A stretch of DNA of 64,000 bases from Glandiceps talaboti. Lineage: Eukaryota > Hemichordata > Enteropneusta > Spengelidae. The position numbers and the translations under genes were made by a program. Shown one piece after another: positions 50,701 through 60,573 of this stretch. The notes beneath the pieces were generated by a model. That model was not told the origin of the DNA. It made no database searches and worked only from the letters and a program-made list of their open reading frames with translations. Location of the stretch: positions 17,478,151-17,542,150 of the forward strand of contig NC_135563.1 in NCBI RefSeq assembly GCF_964340395.1, in the 5' to 3' direction. Each line of letters begins with the position of its first letter. The first letter of the stretch is position 1.

Positions 50701-53700
50701 AAACTGCCTCTATGGTAATTGATACTTGAAAATGTACTTCCCCATGTTTGGTAGACTAAGTCAAATAACATATACTTCCCTACATTTTGGTAGTGATAAA
50801 GTAGGCAACTATTGGCAACTCATGATAGCAACAAACAAAAAACACATTTCTCATAATTAAAAGTGGCAAGTTCATGTTTCAAAAGTAGGTGAGGATATAA
50901 AAGTGACCGAGAAAGGATGTCATCAAAACAAAACAGAACAGAAACTCCATCAAGGAATACAACACTTTGTGCTCTGAGAGGTCAACACACTTTGGGGTAA
51001 ACTTCATAAAATCCATGACCAGCAGTAAAGTATATCAATATTGTATTTGTCCTATCCAGAATCATTGTCTAACAACTCCATTATGTCTTGCATGTCTTGT
51101 TGTTAGGTGATAGCCTCTAGACAAGCAAGTATTTCTTACTATTATGTAATGACGTAAAGACTTGAAAAACATTAAGAAATTGTGTACCATAATGCTACAT
51201 ACATTTGTATGCTTGAAATTTTCTGTTAAGTATTTGAAGAAGGCTATTTTTTGGCCGATTTCGTTGTCCCAGTTTTTTTATATGTATTATAACAGTAGCC
51301 GCGACAAGCAAGCATTCACCCTTTCTTCTGTAGCCATTTTGTGGTACTGGTCTATTCACCCTACCTGAAATTTGTATGGACACTATTGTTCAGAGTATTG
51401 AGAGTGAACAAAAGCTTAAATTTGGTTGCAACTTCCTTCAAGAACATTCCCACGATTGATAGATAGAATGAAGGTATCTCAAGGACAAAACAAAATGATA
51501 TTGTCAGACAGTTGGCCTTTTTTATCCCTTTTTGATTTAGAATAGTTTTGTGTTTAAACAAGGATTTGTACTATGTACACTGCTGTACTAGTGTAAGTTT
51601 TTGGTACCCCACTTCTGGATATAGTGTCCCCTGGTGATTGCATAAGTGAAAACAACAGGTCTTTCAGTCTGATAAGTGAAGGCATAGTGATGTAATTGAA
51701 ATTTTGTGTGTTTGTCAGTCTGGTTGTCTGTGGGACTGTGTGTCTATCAGTTCGGTTGTCTGTTGTGTGACAGTGTGTCTGTCTTAGCAGTAATTACTCC
51801 AAATTTCAATTCTAAAAAAAAAAACCTTTGAAATGAAATTATACTGCCAACCCCTTTCTATTTGACAGTGCTTATATCTGAAATGTTTAGAGGAAAGTCG
51901 TGACTGTTAAGTAGCTTAATTTGCATGTTTTGTAAAGGAAATCTACATATTGAATAGCTTAATTTGCATGTAAGATAAGGATTCTTCTGTGTTGTAAAAG
52001 AAATCTACATGTTGAATTGCTTAATTTGCATAATTATTAGGCATTGATTTCTATGTTTTTCCGAGGGTATTGGACCAAGGGATAGGCATTTCTATGAAAT
52101 GTTCTTATGGATGAATTGTGTATAATGTTGAAAACTGAGTATTTTGGGTTTTTTTACTTCATAGATAAATCTAATGGAACATTTCAAAGTGAGCACATCT
52201 CGTGATTTCCGAATCAACACAGCTGCTGTACAAGCTGCTTTAGAACAACAAGACACCAGCTCAGATGATGACGATGTGGTAAGAATTCATTAACAGTCAA
52301 AGTTCCTATATTTTTTAAAGTTATAGTACCTCATCTTGTGAAATGTTTGGCTTATATTGCTTTTCCGTTTTCTGTTTATTGATCCAACATATGCCTATTT
52401 AGTTATTTGTGTGAAAAGAGTAGAAAATTACTAAGTCCGAAAATGTTGGCCTGTAGAAGATCAGTAAATGTCAGCATTGATCACACTCTTTGCATGTCTG
52501 CACAGATACAGGGAGTCTTTGTGCGCTTAGTAAAATATTTCCATTGTAGGATTGGACATTATCTGTTGAAATTGTTTAAACAGAAGACTCCCTAGCTTGC
52601 TGGCAGAACAAAAATAACCAATTTCTGTCATTGTTTAGGGTGTTTCAGAAATATCACTTTTGCTCTGTTTCAACGAGTGTATCAAACTGTTGAACACAAT
52701 GTATACTATTTTCAGACTTCATGTGTAGTCTTCAATTATTTCCAAAAAAACTAGGATAGAAAACCATTCTGATAAAAGCTTAGTCATTTTTTGAGAATAA
52801 TGATGAGGCACTATGAAATAACTTTAAGCTGAAGTGGTGGTGGTGGTGGTGGTGGGGGGTTATGCAGTACTTTTATTGAGGAAAATAAAATTTAAATGAC
52901 GAATTATGTGATCCTGTCACTTTTACACCAGTCCTAAAAAATTCAGTTTAGAAATACAGTTTAATTAAAAATGTAGTTTGTTTCCTTAGAATGAATGTAA
53001 CATAGTTTGCTGAAACATTGGATGTGGAACGTGGATTTCAACTGATAATTTACTATTAAATATATAGACAGCTGACAAATTATACCACGACAGAGGTCTA
53101 GCAAAGGTTAGACCCTTTGGGGGTAGTATAGATCTTCTCTTATCTATCAGATAACAAATTGACACAATCACTGCTTCACCTGCATTGTCTAGTCAAAGAT
53201 AAGTGGCATATAAATAACTACCTGTCATTGAAATATCTGATTGTTAATTGAGGAAGTCTCCATATAATCACTGCTTTGTCCAAAGATTTCAAATTGTTTT
53301 CATGAATAGGTGATGACAACCTAAATAGCATTTGGCGTAATCTCAGGTTTTCTGACTTAGTTTGCTTTTCTATATTATCAGCATACCTCTTGTTTACTGG
53401 TAGGTCTAATACACATCTCTATTGACAAGTAAATTGCATTAGGACTAATCACAGGTTTTCTGACTAAAGTTGTTTTTTTCTAAATTGTTAGCATACCTCT
53501 TGTTTACATCCATATAATTACATCTCTTTTCAATTAAGTGGCATTAGGGCTGTAATCCCAGGTTTAGTTTGATTTTATGACCAACTACTTTGCCTTGTGT
53601 TTACGGTCTAATAAATGAATACCTTGACAAACTGCCAACTACAGTGTCTGACCAGACCAGACCAGACAAGGAAATGAGAAATTTACTTCCAACTAATAAT

Positions 53701-53743
53701 CTCTTTGCTCAAGGTTATGCTAAAGTGTAGTAATCCCTTGATT

Positions 53744-53814
<71 letters not shown>

Positions 53815-53855
53815 GCACACACACATACACACACACACATGCGCACACACACATG

Positions 53856-53921
<66 letters not shown>

Positions 53922-55727
53922 CACACTCACAAACACACCAAAGACACTCACAGAGACACACACATAATGTATACACTCACATGCACACAAACAAACACTG
54001 ACACACACACACACCAAACACTGACACACACACACACACACACCTTAAGTTTTGGGTCCAATGCAACAAAAAACCTAGAGAGTATCTAGACTATAGAGAC
54101 ACTCAGACAAATCTTTGCTTCTGGCTAGAAATTTACATAATTATTCATGAAAGATATTTTTTCCCAAGCAAACTTTGCCGTCATGCAAATAGGTCAAATT
54201 GACATAGTGGTGGATCTAGGGATCGAGCAGGTTACATCCTAATATTGTAACACAACTCATCAACAAACAAAAAGCTGTCCATCTTGATATGTATATTGGA
54301 CAACCACTGATCTCTCAAAATAAGAAATGTGTGACTGTCTAATTACCAGTCCTACCAATTATTTTAATGCCAAATGTATCATGAAACTGATTTAGAAATT
54401 TAAGTAAACTACCGCAATTTTGTATATTTGCTTACAGATTTGATAGGTAACATGTACTGACCTTTGAAATAAATGTATTGTTGAACATTTCTTGGTATCT
54501 TGTACTCTTAGTGTTCCGTATATTCTGGTTTTTAATTTCTTGTTTTTTTATTTTCTGATTCAATTGTATTTCTATCTATTTTATGTATTTGCAATGTATG
54601 TTATATTTTTTTGCAATTGCACACAAAAAAAACAATTTTATGGATGCATTGCCATCAGTAAGTGAATAAATAAATTAATATTTGAAATAGTATTTTACCA
54701 CCCAGGCATATAAAAATAAAGACTTCGATTTCTACAATGTCTTCCATTCCGTACACTATACTACACATGCATTTATACTATAGGTGAATGTGGGAAATAG
54801 TTGACCTCCTTATTCTTTTTAGACCATCTAGCAGAAGGTGAAATATTACTGCAGTTACTGACTGAGATTAGGAAATTGTGCAATTCACAGTTCTAGCAGG
54901 CAGTAAAATGATATTACAGGTACCGAGAGTTAGGAAATTGTGCAATTCACGGTTTTAGCAGGCAGTAAAATGATATTGCAGGTACCGAAAGTTAGGAAAT
55001 TGTGCAATTCACAGTTTTAGCAGGGAGTAAAATTATATTACAGGTACCGAGAGTTAGGGAAGTGATCATTGTAAAAAATAATTAGGTTTGAGGAATTTTT
55101 AGATAATCTGTGATGATATAAAGTACACTTCAAAATTGCAACTTTTCTCCATATCAATGTTGATATATCATAGTCTAGTTCCTATATGATGCGTTACGAT
55201 GAGTGGAGATGATCATAGTAATCATAACACGTTGTATAGAAACTAGACTAATATCTCGCCAAATAAAAAGTAAACTCAGACTGAGGCGAGGCCTCTGAAG
55301 TCTGCCAAATTTTTTTTGATGAAGAACTGACTTTTTATTATGCATTGAGTTATAGAAAGTTGAGTAAATATTGGTTGTGAAACCTTGGGTTAATCAATAA
55401 AGTTGTCATGGTTATAAAGACACTGTGAGAGTATTTTATTGATATTTGTGTACATTGCACAATAATAAATTAAAATATGACTACGTAACCCTGGCCTACA
55501 TAATTATTTCAATAACAAACTCTCTCTCATTACTACCTTGACAGTTGTTTACTTGGCAAGATCTACTTCTTTGTGTAATACTTTTCTCTGTTCTTTTTTG
55601 TGTGTGTCTTCAGAATTCTGAGGAGGACAGAAGTGATGCAGAAGATAATGAGGAACCACCAACCAAGAAAAGTAAAACTGATAGTAAACTTGGTAAAGCA
55701 AAGAAGCTAAAGAAAGGTAGCAAATAA
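26761..55727 (+). CDS. FANCI: Fanconi anemia group I protein, complete, 33 coding exons
   Basis: FANCI pairs with FANCD2 as a DNA clamp in interstrand-crosslink repair. Exons: 26761-26847, 27687-27893, 28368-28453, 28946-29071, 29284-29325, 29794-29917, 30149-30234, 30568-30697, 30944-31036, 31528-31606, 31896-31953, 32681-32781, 33369-33533, 34071-34272, 35126-35240, 36332-36454, 36776-36946, 37359-37526, 37873-37994, 38673-38852, 39420-39599, 40165-40228, 40597-40776, 41262-41381, 41894-41945, 42177-42304, 42843-42911, 43212-43314, 43780-43964, 47319-47435, 49530-49730, 52165-52278, 55614-55727. All are GT-AG and phase-consistent, summing to about 1363 residues (human 1328). Family-diagnostic stretches include [67 protein letters not shown] and STSRDF. 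The C-terminus is acidic ([18 protein letters not shown]) then lysine-rich ([14 protein letters not shown]), a likely nuclear localisation signal. Confidence 0.97.
27211..27482. repeat. Near-perfect 49-50 bp inverted repeat in FANCI intron 1
   Basis: The left arm 27211-27260 (TTCTGAAGGTACAACACATG onward) and right arm 27434-27482 differ by a single-base indel. A second inverted pair, CTTTTGCCAGGTAT and ATACCTGGCAAAAG, is nested in part, near 27176 and 27306. The spacer carries a C homopolymer (about 27270-27298). Confidence 0.85.
28010..28160 (+). mobile_element. tRNA-like SINE head
   Basis: GTGGCCGAGCAGTTAGCTCA (A-box region) followed by CTGGGATCAAACCC (B-box-like) resembles a serine/leucine-type tRNA promoter. 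The body after it differs from the SINE at 4880. It lies in a FANCI intron. Confidence 0.5.
28680..28907. repeat. Imperfect tandem repeat in FANCI intron 3
   Basis: Three to four units, each with AAAATCTACCTGAGTTT-like sequence, an ACCAG-type block and TGTTAAGGGTGGTAA-like sequence, period about 60-80 bp. It ends about 40 bp before exon 4. Confidence 0.6.
29380..29710. mobile_element. Copy of the CAGTTRCAGCTAG-ended element
   Basis: Shares a body (GTTAAAATACC-like and AATTAGACAT-like segments) and the right end CCAGTTACAGCTAGCTCAG with the element at 58590-58942. It is an intronic insertion in FANCI. Confidence 0.45.
30290..30530 (-). mobile_element. SINE copy, inverted
   Basis: The reverse complement carries AAGATTTGAACCACGACTGT, CAGTCAACCCAGCTGTATAA and a GTGCTTAGCCTTTATAAATG-like 3' part, matching the SINE bodies at 4880 and 48425. 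Confidence 0.65.
32202..32306 (+). mobile_element. Family A TIR element with 12-bp flanking direct repeat
   Basis: The 5' TAGTTTGTAAGGTATGGTGT and 3' GACACATCTTAGTCTG match the other family A copies. The direct repeat TCGAAAATCTAG occurs at 32193-32204 and 32307-32318, directly flanking the element and consistent with insertion. It lies in a FANCI intron. Confidence 0.65.
33855..34070 (+). repeat. Two decayed copies of the FANCI exon 14 acceptor region
   Basis: AACTGTTG at 33855 (after TTTCCAG) and AACTGCCG at 33963 (after TTCTCGG, acceptor AG lost) align with the true exon start AACTACTA at 34071. The spacing is exactly 108 bp each time. The middle copy also matches the exon further in (TTTAGTTCAACTCC against CATCAGTTCAGCTCC). 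Confidence 0.65.
34071..34272 (+). CDS. FANCI: FANCI exon 14 with monoubiquitination lysine
   Basis: The exon encodes LVLRKAMF. The AAA codon at 34256-34258 is residue K524 by my exon count, equivalent to human K523, the site modified by the FANCL/UBE2T ligase when the ID2 clamp closes on DNA. The surrounding [10 protein letters not shown] and FDYLAYLP segments are also conserved. Decayed copies of this exon's 5' edge lie 108 and 216 bp upstream. Confidence 0.93.
34630..35000. repeat. Composite tandem and inverted repeat in FANCI intron 14
   Basis: Two tandem copies of ACAACCCATAACACCAAAGT units (34630-34770) are followed by an inverted copy of AAGTGTAAAAGTATACTGTT (34844 on). Two tandem copies of a unit of about 60 bp with CTATAAACTAGTGTAGCATA (about 34870-34990) come after that. 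Confidence 0.75.
35126..35240 (+). CDS. FANCI: FANCI exon 15 with the SQ phosphorylation cluster
   Basis: The exon ends in [14 protein letters not shown]. By exon count the serines S557 and S560 match human S556 and S559, ATR/ATM targets of the FANCI phospho-switch. The third human site (S565, followed by Q) aligns with S566, but the next residue is L, so it is not an SQ. The exon ends in phase 0 directly before the multiplied acceptor array of exon 16. Confidence 0.9.
35586..36360 (+). repeat. Eight-copy array of a FANCI 3' splice acceptor with ACACA runs
   Basis: A unit made of ATGTATTTACTATGTCTGAT, ACACAG, GTACAAGTTGATGTCCACAC and an expandable ACAAC/ACACA run is repeated eight times. The exon-like GTACAAG starts at 35605, 35680, 35757, 35874, 35991, 36093, 36200 and 36332. 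The last is the true exon 16 acceptor. All eight keep the AG. Only the 36200 copy is in frame with exon 16 (132 bp upstream). The long open frames on both strands are a consequence of the stop-free repeat. Confidence 0.93.
36534..36694. repeat. About 80-bp tandem duplication in FANCI intron 16
   Basis: Two units starting ATTTGTCACTTTCRATGGAA and ending TACTGTATATATCAGGGC, with few differences. Located 80-240 bp upstream of exon 17. Confidence 0.85.
37560..37910 (+). repeat. Duplicated FANCI exon 19 acceptor, 162-bp period
   Basis: GTTTTTCAAG then GATAAATCAGCTGACTTCTC (decoy from 37711) precedes the real GTTTTTCAAG then GATAAATCGGCTGACTTTTC (exon from 37873) by exactly 162 bp. A third, partial copy (ATCTGACTTTTCTGTGGGTAGTG) lies near 37565. 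The decoy frame reaches TGA within ten codons. Confidence 0.85.
38812..38990 (+). repeat. Four 41-bp tandem copies of the FANCI exon 20 donor
   Basis: Unit: TTACTACTATGCTTAGGGCA then CTCTTCAT, GTAAGT and CAATGTG. GTAAGT donors stand at 38853 (exon end), 38894, 38935 and 38976, an exact 41-bp period with one to three substitutions per unit. The exon frame meets TAA immediately past the first donor. Confidence 0.95.
39606..39720. mobile_element. Half copy of the TTAAAGGGGAAC MITE
   Basis: AATAAAGGGGATAAAC, then CTTTGGGTTCTGGAGAGTCA, TTTCATGATTTCACAT and TCGATTGCCAAGAAA match the left arm of the element at 19580. It begins just after the exon 21 donor. Confidence 0.6.
41384..41462. repeat. 41-bp duplication right after the FANCI exon 24 donor
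   Basis: ACACTGACTTATAATATCTA then GCATATTA occurs twice with a 41-bp offset, starting about 10 bp into intron 24. Confidence 0.85.
42893..42972 (+). repeat. 38-bp duplication of the FANCI exon 27 donor
   Basis: CACCAACAGTACTG, GTAAGT and TCAAAGGTCACT are repeated once. Donors stand at 42912 (exon end) and 42950. Confidence 0.9.
44080..44351. mobile_element. Non-autonomous hAT-like element
   Basis: Perfect terminal inverted repeats CAGGGGTGAACAAATC and GATTTGTTCACCCCTG bound 272 bp. CAGGGGTG is a common hAT terminus. The arms continue with CACTGGTCC and GGACCAC complements. Flanks share TAATG but no clean 8-bp duplication. Confidence 0.75.
45010..45225. repeat. Imperfect tandem of about 85 bp, three units
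   Basis: Units with AAAGACAAAAGATTGTATAG, TTTGGCCACTAGTGGTGCTA and GCCACATGTCATACCCAGCT, the third shorter. The AGTGGCCAAAC-type core also appears near 8165 and 37600, so the unit comes from a dispersed repeat. Confidence 0.7.
45738..46095. repeat. Minisatellite of about 52/104 bp
   Basis: Alternating units with CAAGAGACAGACACTAGCAA or TGTGAGACAGACACATGCAA followed by CAGTTGTATTACAAAGTATA and TAAATC, about seven units. One inverted unit lies upstream at about 45555-45625. Confidence 0.9.
46650..47010. repeat. Tandem duplication of about 190 bp
   Basis: Two copies share GCCCAAAGAAT, a TCTGTCCA(A/T)ATG block and ATGTATTTACAGAAGTTGTT, with several indels between them. Confidence 0.8.
47397..47492 (+). 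repeat. 47-bp duplication of the FANCI exon 30 donor
   Basis: TGCTATGCTATGATTAATTA then TATACAG and GTARGTCTAT occurs twice. Donors are at 47436 (GTAGGT, exon end) and 47483 (GTAAGT, closer to consensus). Reading past the first donor meets TAA in four codons. Confidence 0.9.
47640..48045. repeat. Imperfect TGACATTCAACTGTT minisatellite
   Basis: About 15 copies of a TGACATTCAACT core separated by TTACACCA or GTATCA variants, irregular period of 15-40 bp, in FANCI intron 30. Confidence 0.9.
48425..48612 (+). mobile_element. SINE copy, 5'-truncated
   Basis: Begins in the shared body (GGTAGGATAGAGGTTGCAAT) and ends TGAGTGCCTTGAGCTCTCAG, GGCACATTATAAATTCGCAT and an ATTATTACTATTATT tail, a typical SINE 3' end with ATT repeats. 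Confidence 0.7.
49395..49480. repeat. Dispersed AAGGCCCCTTAGGTYACTCG repeat
   Basis: The block AAGGCCCCTTAGGTCACTCG followed by GAATGAAGAAAAATATT recurs at 11367-11430 and in part at 11470-11520. Class unknown. Confidence 0.6.
50178..50278. repeat. 50-bp tandem duplication in FANCI intron 31
   Basis: Two near-identical units starting TTCAAGTGAGARCAACTCAC and ending TCCCAATAAATTAG. Confidence 0.9.
53742..54045. repeat. Compound (CA)n microsatellite
   Basis: Almost continuous CA dinucleotides with GCAC, ATAC and CACT interruptions over about 300 bp. Open frames (Thr-His or Val-Cys repeats) are artefacts. Confidence 0.97.
54850..55070. repeat. 62-bp tandem repeat, three to four units
   Basis: Units contain TTAGGAAATTGTGCAATTCA, the blocks TTTTAGCAGGCAGTAAAATG and ATATTACAGGTACCGAGAG. 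Each carries a TTACAG (or TTGCAG) that resembles a splice acceptor. Confidence 0.9.
55171..55250. mobile_element. 80-bp hairpin, MITE-like
   Basis: The left arm TAGTCTAGTTCCTATATGAT and the right arm, ending AACTAGACTA, pair over about 32 bp with a short loop. ATATC occurs next to both ends, a possible short target duplication. Confidence 0.55.
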
Positions 55728-56205
55728 CATTAGAACAATTGTATGTAATACAAAGTAGCCATTAAATAACATGGGAGCAAATAACTGGTGGTGGGGGTGG
55801 GGGCTTGATACATGACATTTATACCACAACTTAGCAAATGATGTTGGAACAGTTAGTATATAGAATGTATACATTGTATTTCAGAGTAGCAAAAGCATAC
55901 ATGATACTACAAAGTAACTAATTTGACTATATAGATGTCTGTCATTTGACCTCCATTTTAAGATGGATAGTATTTGAAAAGTACCATTATACCATATTCG
56001 CATTTCATCAGAAATGATGAACAACAAGGCAATATATTATCAGACAGGCGATTTATGATAACAAATTAGGTATGTTGCAATTGTTCAAGCATGACCTAGC
56101 AAATTCTTGAATATCTCCATTGTTTTTGCCATTTACAACTCTGAGATTTTGAGATAAAAATGACTGCTTGTCAACATCAGGTATGTCACTTTTATTGTTA
56201 CTTGT

Positions 56206-56211
56206 AATAAA
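56206..56211 (+). terminator. Candidate FANCI polyadenylation signal
   Basis: AATAAATAAA about 480 bp after the FANCI stop in an A-rich tract. Placement is tentative. Confidence 0.35.
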
Positions 56212-57362
56212 TAAAAAAAAATAATCAAATAAATAAATGTTACTTTACACTTTGTAGTACTAGTATGTGATCTAGCTGAAACTGCTGTGGCAGCACAATG
56301 GTCCCTGACCCTATTCTGACCCCTTTCAAAAGTGCAATAACTTGCACTGTTTTTGTTCTCAACAATAGTGTAGAGTTTGTTCAAAACTGCAATAACTTGC
56401 ACGGTTTTGTTCTCAACAATAGTGTAGAGTTTGTGAATGTCTCATGTTTTCTTTATTACTTGACTACAATATATACAAGTAAATACAGCCAAGTTTTACC
56501 TAACCTTGCTGAAACAGCTAGTGAGTGTCACAAATGCATTTTTTAAACTTAGTCTTGGTTCCTACAACTAAATGTATAGGGACAACAACTCAGACACATT
56601 ACCTCCATAAAAATGAAAACAAATATACAAGTAATTATAACACATTGTTAGCAATGAAGTCCAGGGAATATGTGTACATGATACACTTCATGTAGTCTAC
56701 TGCTATGGGCTGAGTAAAAACTTGTATCGCAATTACAGCCGAAATATTGAAGGGTCGCCAAAAGACTGTGTATCATACACATTTTATGTTCCCCAAGAAC
56801 AATTTAGATAGATAAGAAACAGGCTTCCCACAGACCACTCACTACAAATATAAACAACACTATCTGACTCCAACTGATATACACAGGCACACACAAAGTC
56901 CTTGGAACAAAGCAGCTATTTAATGTCATCACACTGCATGCTCAGATTTTGACACATACCAATTGATGACAGCAAGAATTGGAGTCTGCTCGCATGGTTC
57001 CCATGGTGACGTGTGTACATATACAGTGCCTGCTTGTCGGCGACCCTTCAATATTTCTGTGGTACTTGTATTTGTTTTCATTTCTAATGAGCTGTGTTGT
57101 TCTTATCTACCAATGGATAGTACTTGAGATGTTTACACTTTATTCTTGTCCATGCCAGAAACAATTATTTTCATATTTTTTAGTCTGGAAATGGTGACAT
57201 ATATGTCCATAAAAATCTACTTCTTTGTCCTTTAGAATAAATGTGAGAATGGATGTCATGTCTTCACAACTTTTATTCAAGTAAAACTATCACTTTTGTA
57301 GGAAAGATGATGAAAGAAGATGTCAGTACCACATTGCCCCTCAACTTTCTCTCCTTTTATAA

Positions 57363-57500
<138 letters not shown>

Positions 57501-58449
57501 AAGACAAGTAAACTTAATTATAAGTGACAATTTATTATATATTCACCATAGATATCACATTGACTTTGGCATAAAATTCTGAAATATACTCATAAAAAAT
57601 CCTTATGTACAAACGAGACAACCAAAGTCTGGTCAATAATGTTTCAACCTTCACTTATGACATTATGTTATGGTACAGGAATAATAGTTAATAATTACCA
57701 TTACAATAATTAAATACTATAATACAGAAATAACATACCACACTCCAATAAAATTTAAATGATTCCCAGTATTAAAGATTAATAACATGAATAATCAACA
57801 TATTATGAATTAACTTAGATGTAATGACTACCTGCTGAAATTCTTTGATTTGGGCTCATAGCTATGTTTGCATGAGTCATAGAAAAATACTGGTAAATCA
57901 AGCTAAACCATCACTACCAGTAAGTAATAGTGAAATTCTTATGATTTATTGAAACACATGGTTAGTTTCCTACATAAATATCCTGTCCTTTTAACTTGAT
58001 TTCTTTTTTTATATTCATAGACATGTCCACTATACAAAGCCTAGAAATAATACCACATAAAATAACACAGTCTGTGTAAACAATTTGGGATTTCATGGTT
58101 AATTTTAGCACCAAATTTCAAAACAGAAATTTCAGTAAATATACAAATTTTGATCAAATGATTGTGATTCAGTTGTAGTATAAACGATGGTTGTTATCTT
58201 GACAACAGATAACCACGAATATATCACTGAAAGCCAACTTTTAAGCATTTGATTAGAAAACACTGGATTTATACCCAGGTTGTTCTATGTTACAAGATAA
58301 CATATTTACAGCAAAGATAATTATAAAACAGAATATGCCTTTTTTGATGGCTCAAACAAATTTAATAAAAGTCTTATAGGCAGAACACAATACATCATAT
58401 TAATATTTAGGCACTGATGTAAATAAAGTTGATATAGCACACAGGTGTG

Positions 58450-58573
58450 ACTGCATGAAAGGGTGGTGTTTCCGGTTATATATACATGACAGTCACACAT
58501 CAAATCCGGAATTGCTGCAATCCCGCTGTGTGACCGTCACGTATACGGAACCGGACAGACCACCTTTCATGCA
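58450..58573. mobile_element. Foldback element of about 124 bp
   Basis: Ends ACTGCATGAAAGGGTGGT and ACCACCTTTCATGCAGT are inverse. Pairing continues through TCCGGTT and AACCGGA and a GACAGTCACACA-like arm, about 52 bp per arm. Confidence 0.7.
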
Positions 58574-58589
58574 GTATGTAAAAAAACTT

Positions 58590-58942
58590 TTTAAAGCTGC
58601 ACTTGCTGTAACTGGAATACTATTTTTTGATCAGACAACCAACAATACACTTCTGAAAATTGTTAAAATACCCATAATTAGACATTGTACAAGTATACTT
58701 AGGGTTTGCTATATCCCTAAGTAGTACAGAAACAGATGGAAATCGTGATTACATTTGGATGGTGAATTTTGGGTGTTGACCTTAAAAGCAATTTGATAGG
58801 AGTTAATGTATCATGTGTACAGCTACACAAATGCATTTCCCCACAGTTTAATATTGTTAAAGGTATACAATAACAAGTTATTATATCAAAAAAAAAAACA
58901 TTTTAAAAAAACATTCCAGTTGCAGCTAGTGCAGCTTTAAAC
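58590..58942. mobile_element. Element with TTTAAAGCTGCACTWGCTG ends
   Basis: Left TTTTTAAAGCTGCACTTGCT then GTAACTGGAAT; right ATTCCAGTTGCAGCTAGTGC then AGCTTTAAA: inverted termini of about 28 bp enclosing about 350 bp. A related copy lies at about 29380-29710. Confidence 0.65.
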
Positions 58943-58972
58943 ATTTTGTGAGTAAATATATCTTTTTTTAAA

Positions 58973-58977
<5 letters not shown>

Positions 58978-59003
<26 letters not shown>

Positions 59004-59010
59004 GGGGGGG
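58978..59010. repeat. Poly-T/poly-G homopolymer
   Basis: About 25 T followed by 8-9 G; low complexity only. Confidence 0.95.
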
Positions 59011-60241
59011 GGTCTTATTTTTAATTTTTAAAGACATAGTCTCTAATCTAGGTACATAGTACATACTGTTGTATGCTTCCTGGTGTAGTTTTGAATGTGT
59101 ACAAGTATTCATATCAATCCTGTTAAATAATGTGAATGGGATTCAAATTTTTATCATACTTTTCATCACTTGAGATAGACTGGAAGATTGTCCTTGATCC
59201 TTTTATGTAACCTCTCTCTACCGCATTGGGTTCAAGCATATTACATAAGTGGAAACAGCAACCCATCTTTCCTTCTACACTTGAGCTGGCTAACGTAAGG
59301 TTTAATTTAGTGGCACTGAAGTCTTTTTAGACCACTACAGGTACAGCCTAAAAGAGGTGATAGGAATGATACATGTCTATCTGTCCAGCTGTTTGTAAAC
59401 ACCTGTATCTTAGAAGCATGTAAATGAACATTTTGTCTGTGGACAGCCATATCTTAGACATCCATTAAGAGAACCTAAACGTTGGGCTATATCTTCATAC
59501 ATAGAACTTAGTTCAGTTTTGTTATATTAAACTATCCAAATCAAGTGTGGAAAAGCATGATTATTTTAAGAGGAAATTACCAGAAACTGGTTATAATACT
59601 TGAATGAATATAACCAGACTAACAGTTCTCTTTGTACACACTTTACAAATATCATATTTACCAGGAAACATAAACACTATCAATTACCAAATATGGTAAA
59701 ACTTCTGGTTTAATATATCAGTTTTAAAAAACTTCATAGATAAAATCTCTTCATACAGAGAATGGAATATGAGATCAACTGTTACAATGTAGAAAAAAAA
59801 CTGCACAAATATTCAGACTTTTGATACATTGTTTCTTTTTTTGTAACATCTCCTATGTTACATAGTAACCACTTTCAACACTCTTCCGATCTCAACGTTA
59901 CTCTCCACAGGAGATATGTTTTATAAAGTAAACTGCATCAGATCTGTAGCATCTTACATCTCCCCCTCCCCCCTCATCCATCCTCCTCTAAAACATTGTC
60001 CAAGTTGTGGAAAAATCCCTGTACTTTAGTACTATGTTTGCAGTTTTTCATTATCTTTTTGCAAGTGAACAAAGCTTATCACTTCACAGTCAATTACACT
60101 GAAGTAAAGCGAATATTTTGATCAATTTGTCTATAAAAAAAAACTTCATTAGCAGTTGTATACATCACATTATACAATGCAGTAGATTTTAAAACTGTAC
60201 ATGAAATACATAATATCTTCAAAAATAGTTTCTGCTTCTAA

Positions 60242-60541
60242 TTACGCATCCTCATCAATTACCACAGATGTTTGCAGTATTTCACCAATCCTGTATTAAA
60301 AATAAGATGAAATTGCCATAGTGTTCAATAACAAAATAACCAATTTTTTAAAAACAGTAAAGTTGTTATTGGTTTTAACCCTACCACCATATTAATATGA
60401 AATGAAACCCAAATAACTTTGTGCAAACAAAAAATATATAGTGCTATTTTTGTTAAATATTTAACTGGCTTTTGTGAAATGTTCTTGTAATACAAGATTT
60501 ACAGATTACAGTTGCAGTTACTTTAGGATATTAATATACCA

Positions 60542-60573
<32 letters not shown>

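Larger units (their letters stand above)
49731..55613. other. Last two large FANCI introns around exon 32
   Basis: They hold a decayed duplication (49850-49960 against 50285-50410), a GGT run (52836), CA microsatellites (53742-54045), a tandem of about 62 bp (54850-55070) and a hairpin (55171). Apart from exon 32 (52165-52278), nothing coding is supported. Confidence 0.7.

Noticed and set aside
53683-54089. Thr-His and Val-Cys repeat proteins
   Set aside because: Translation of a CA microsatellite.
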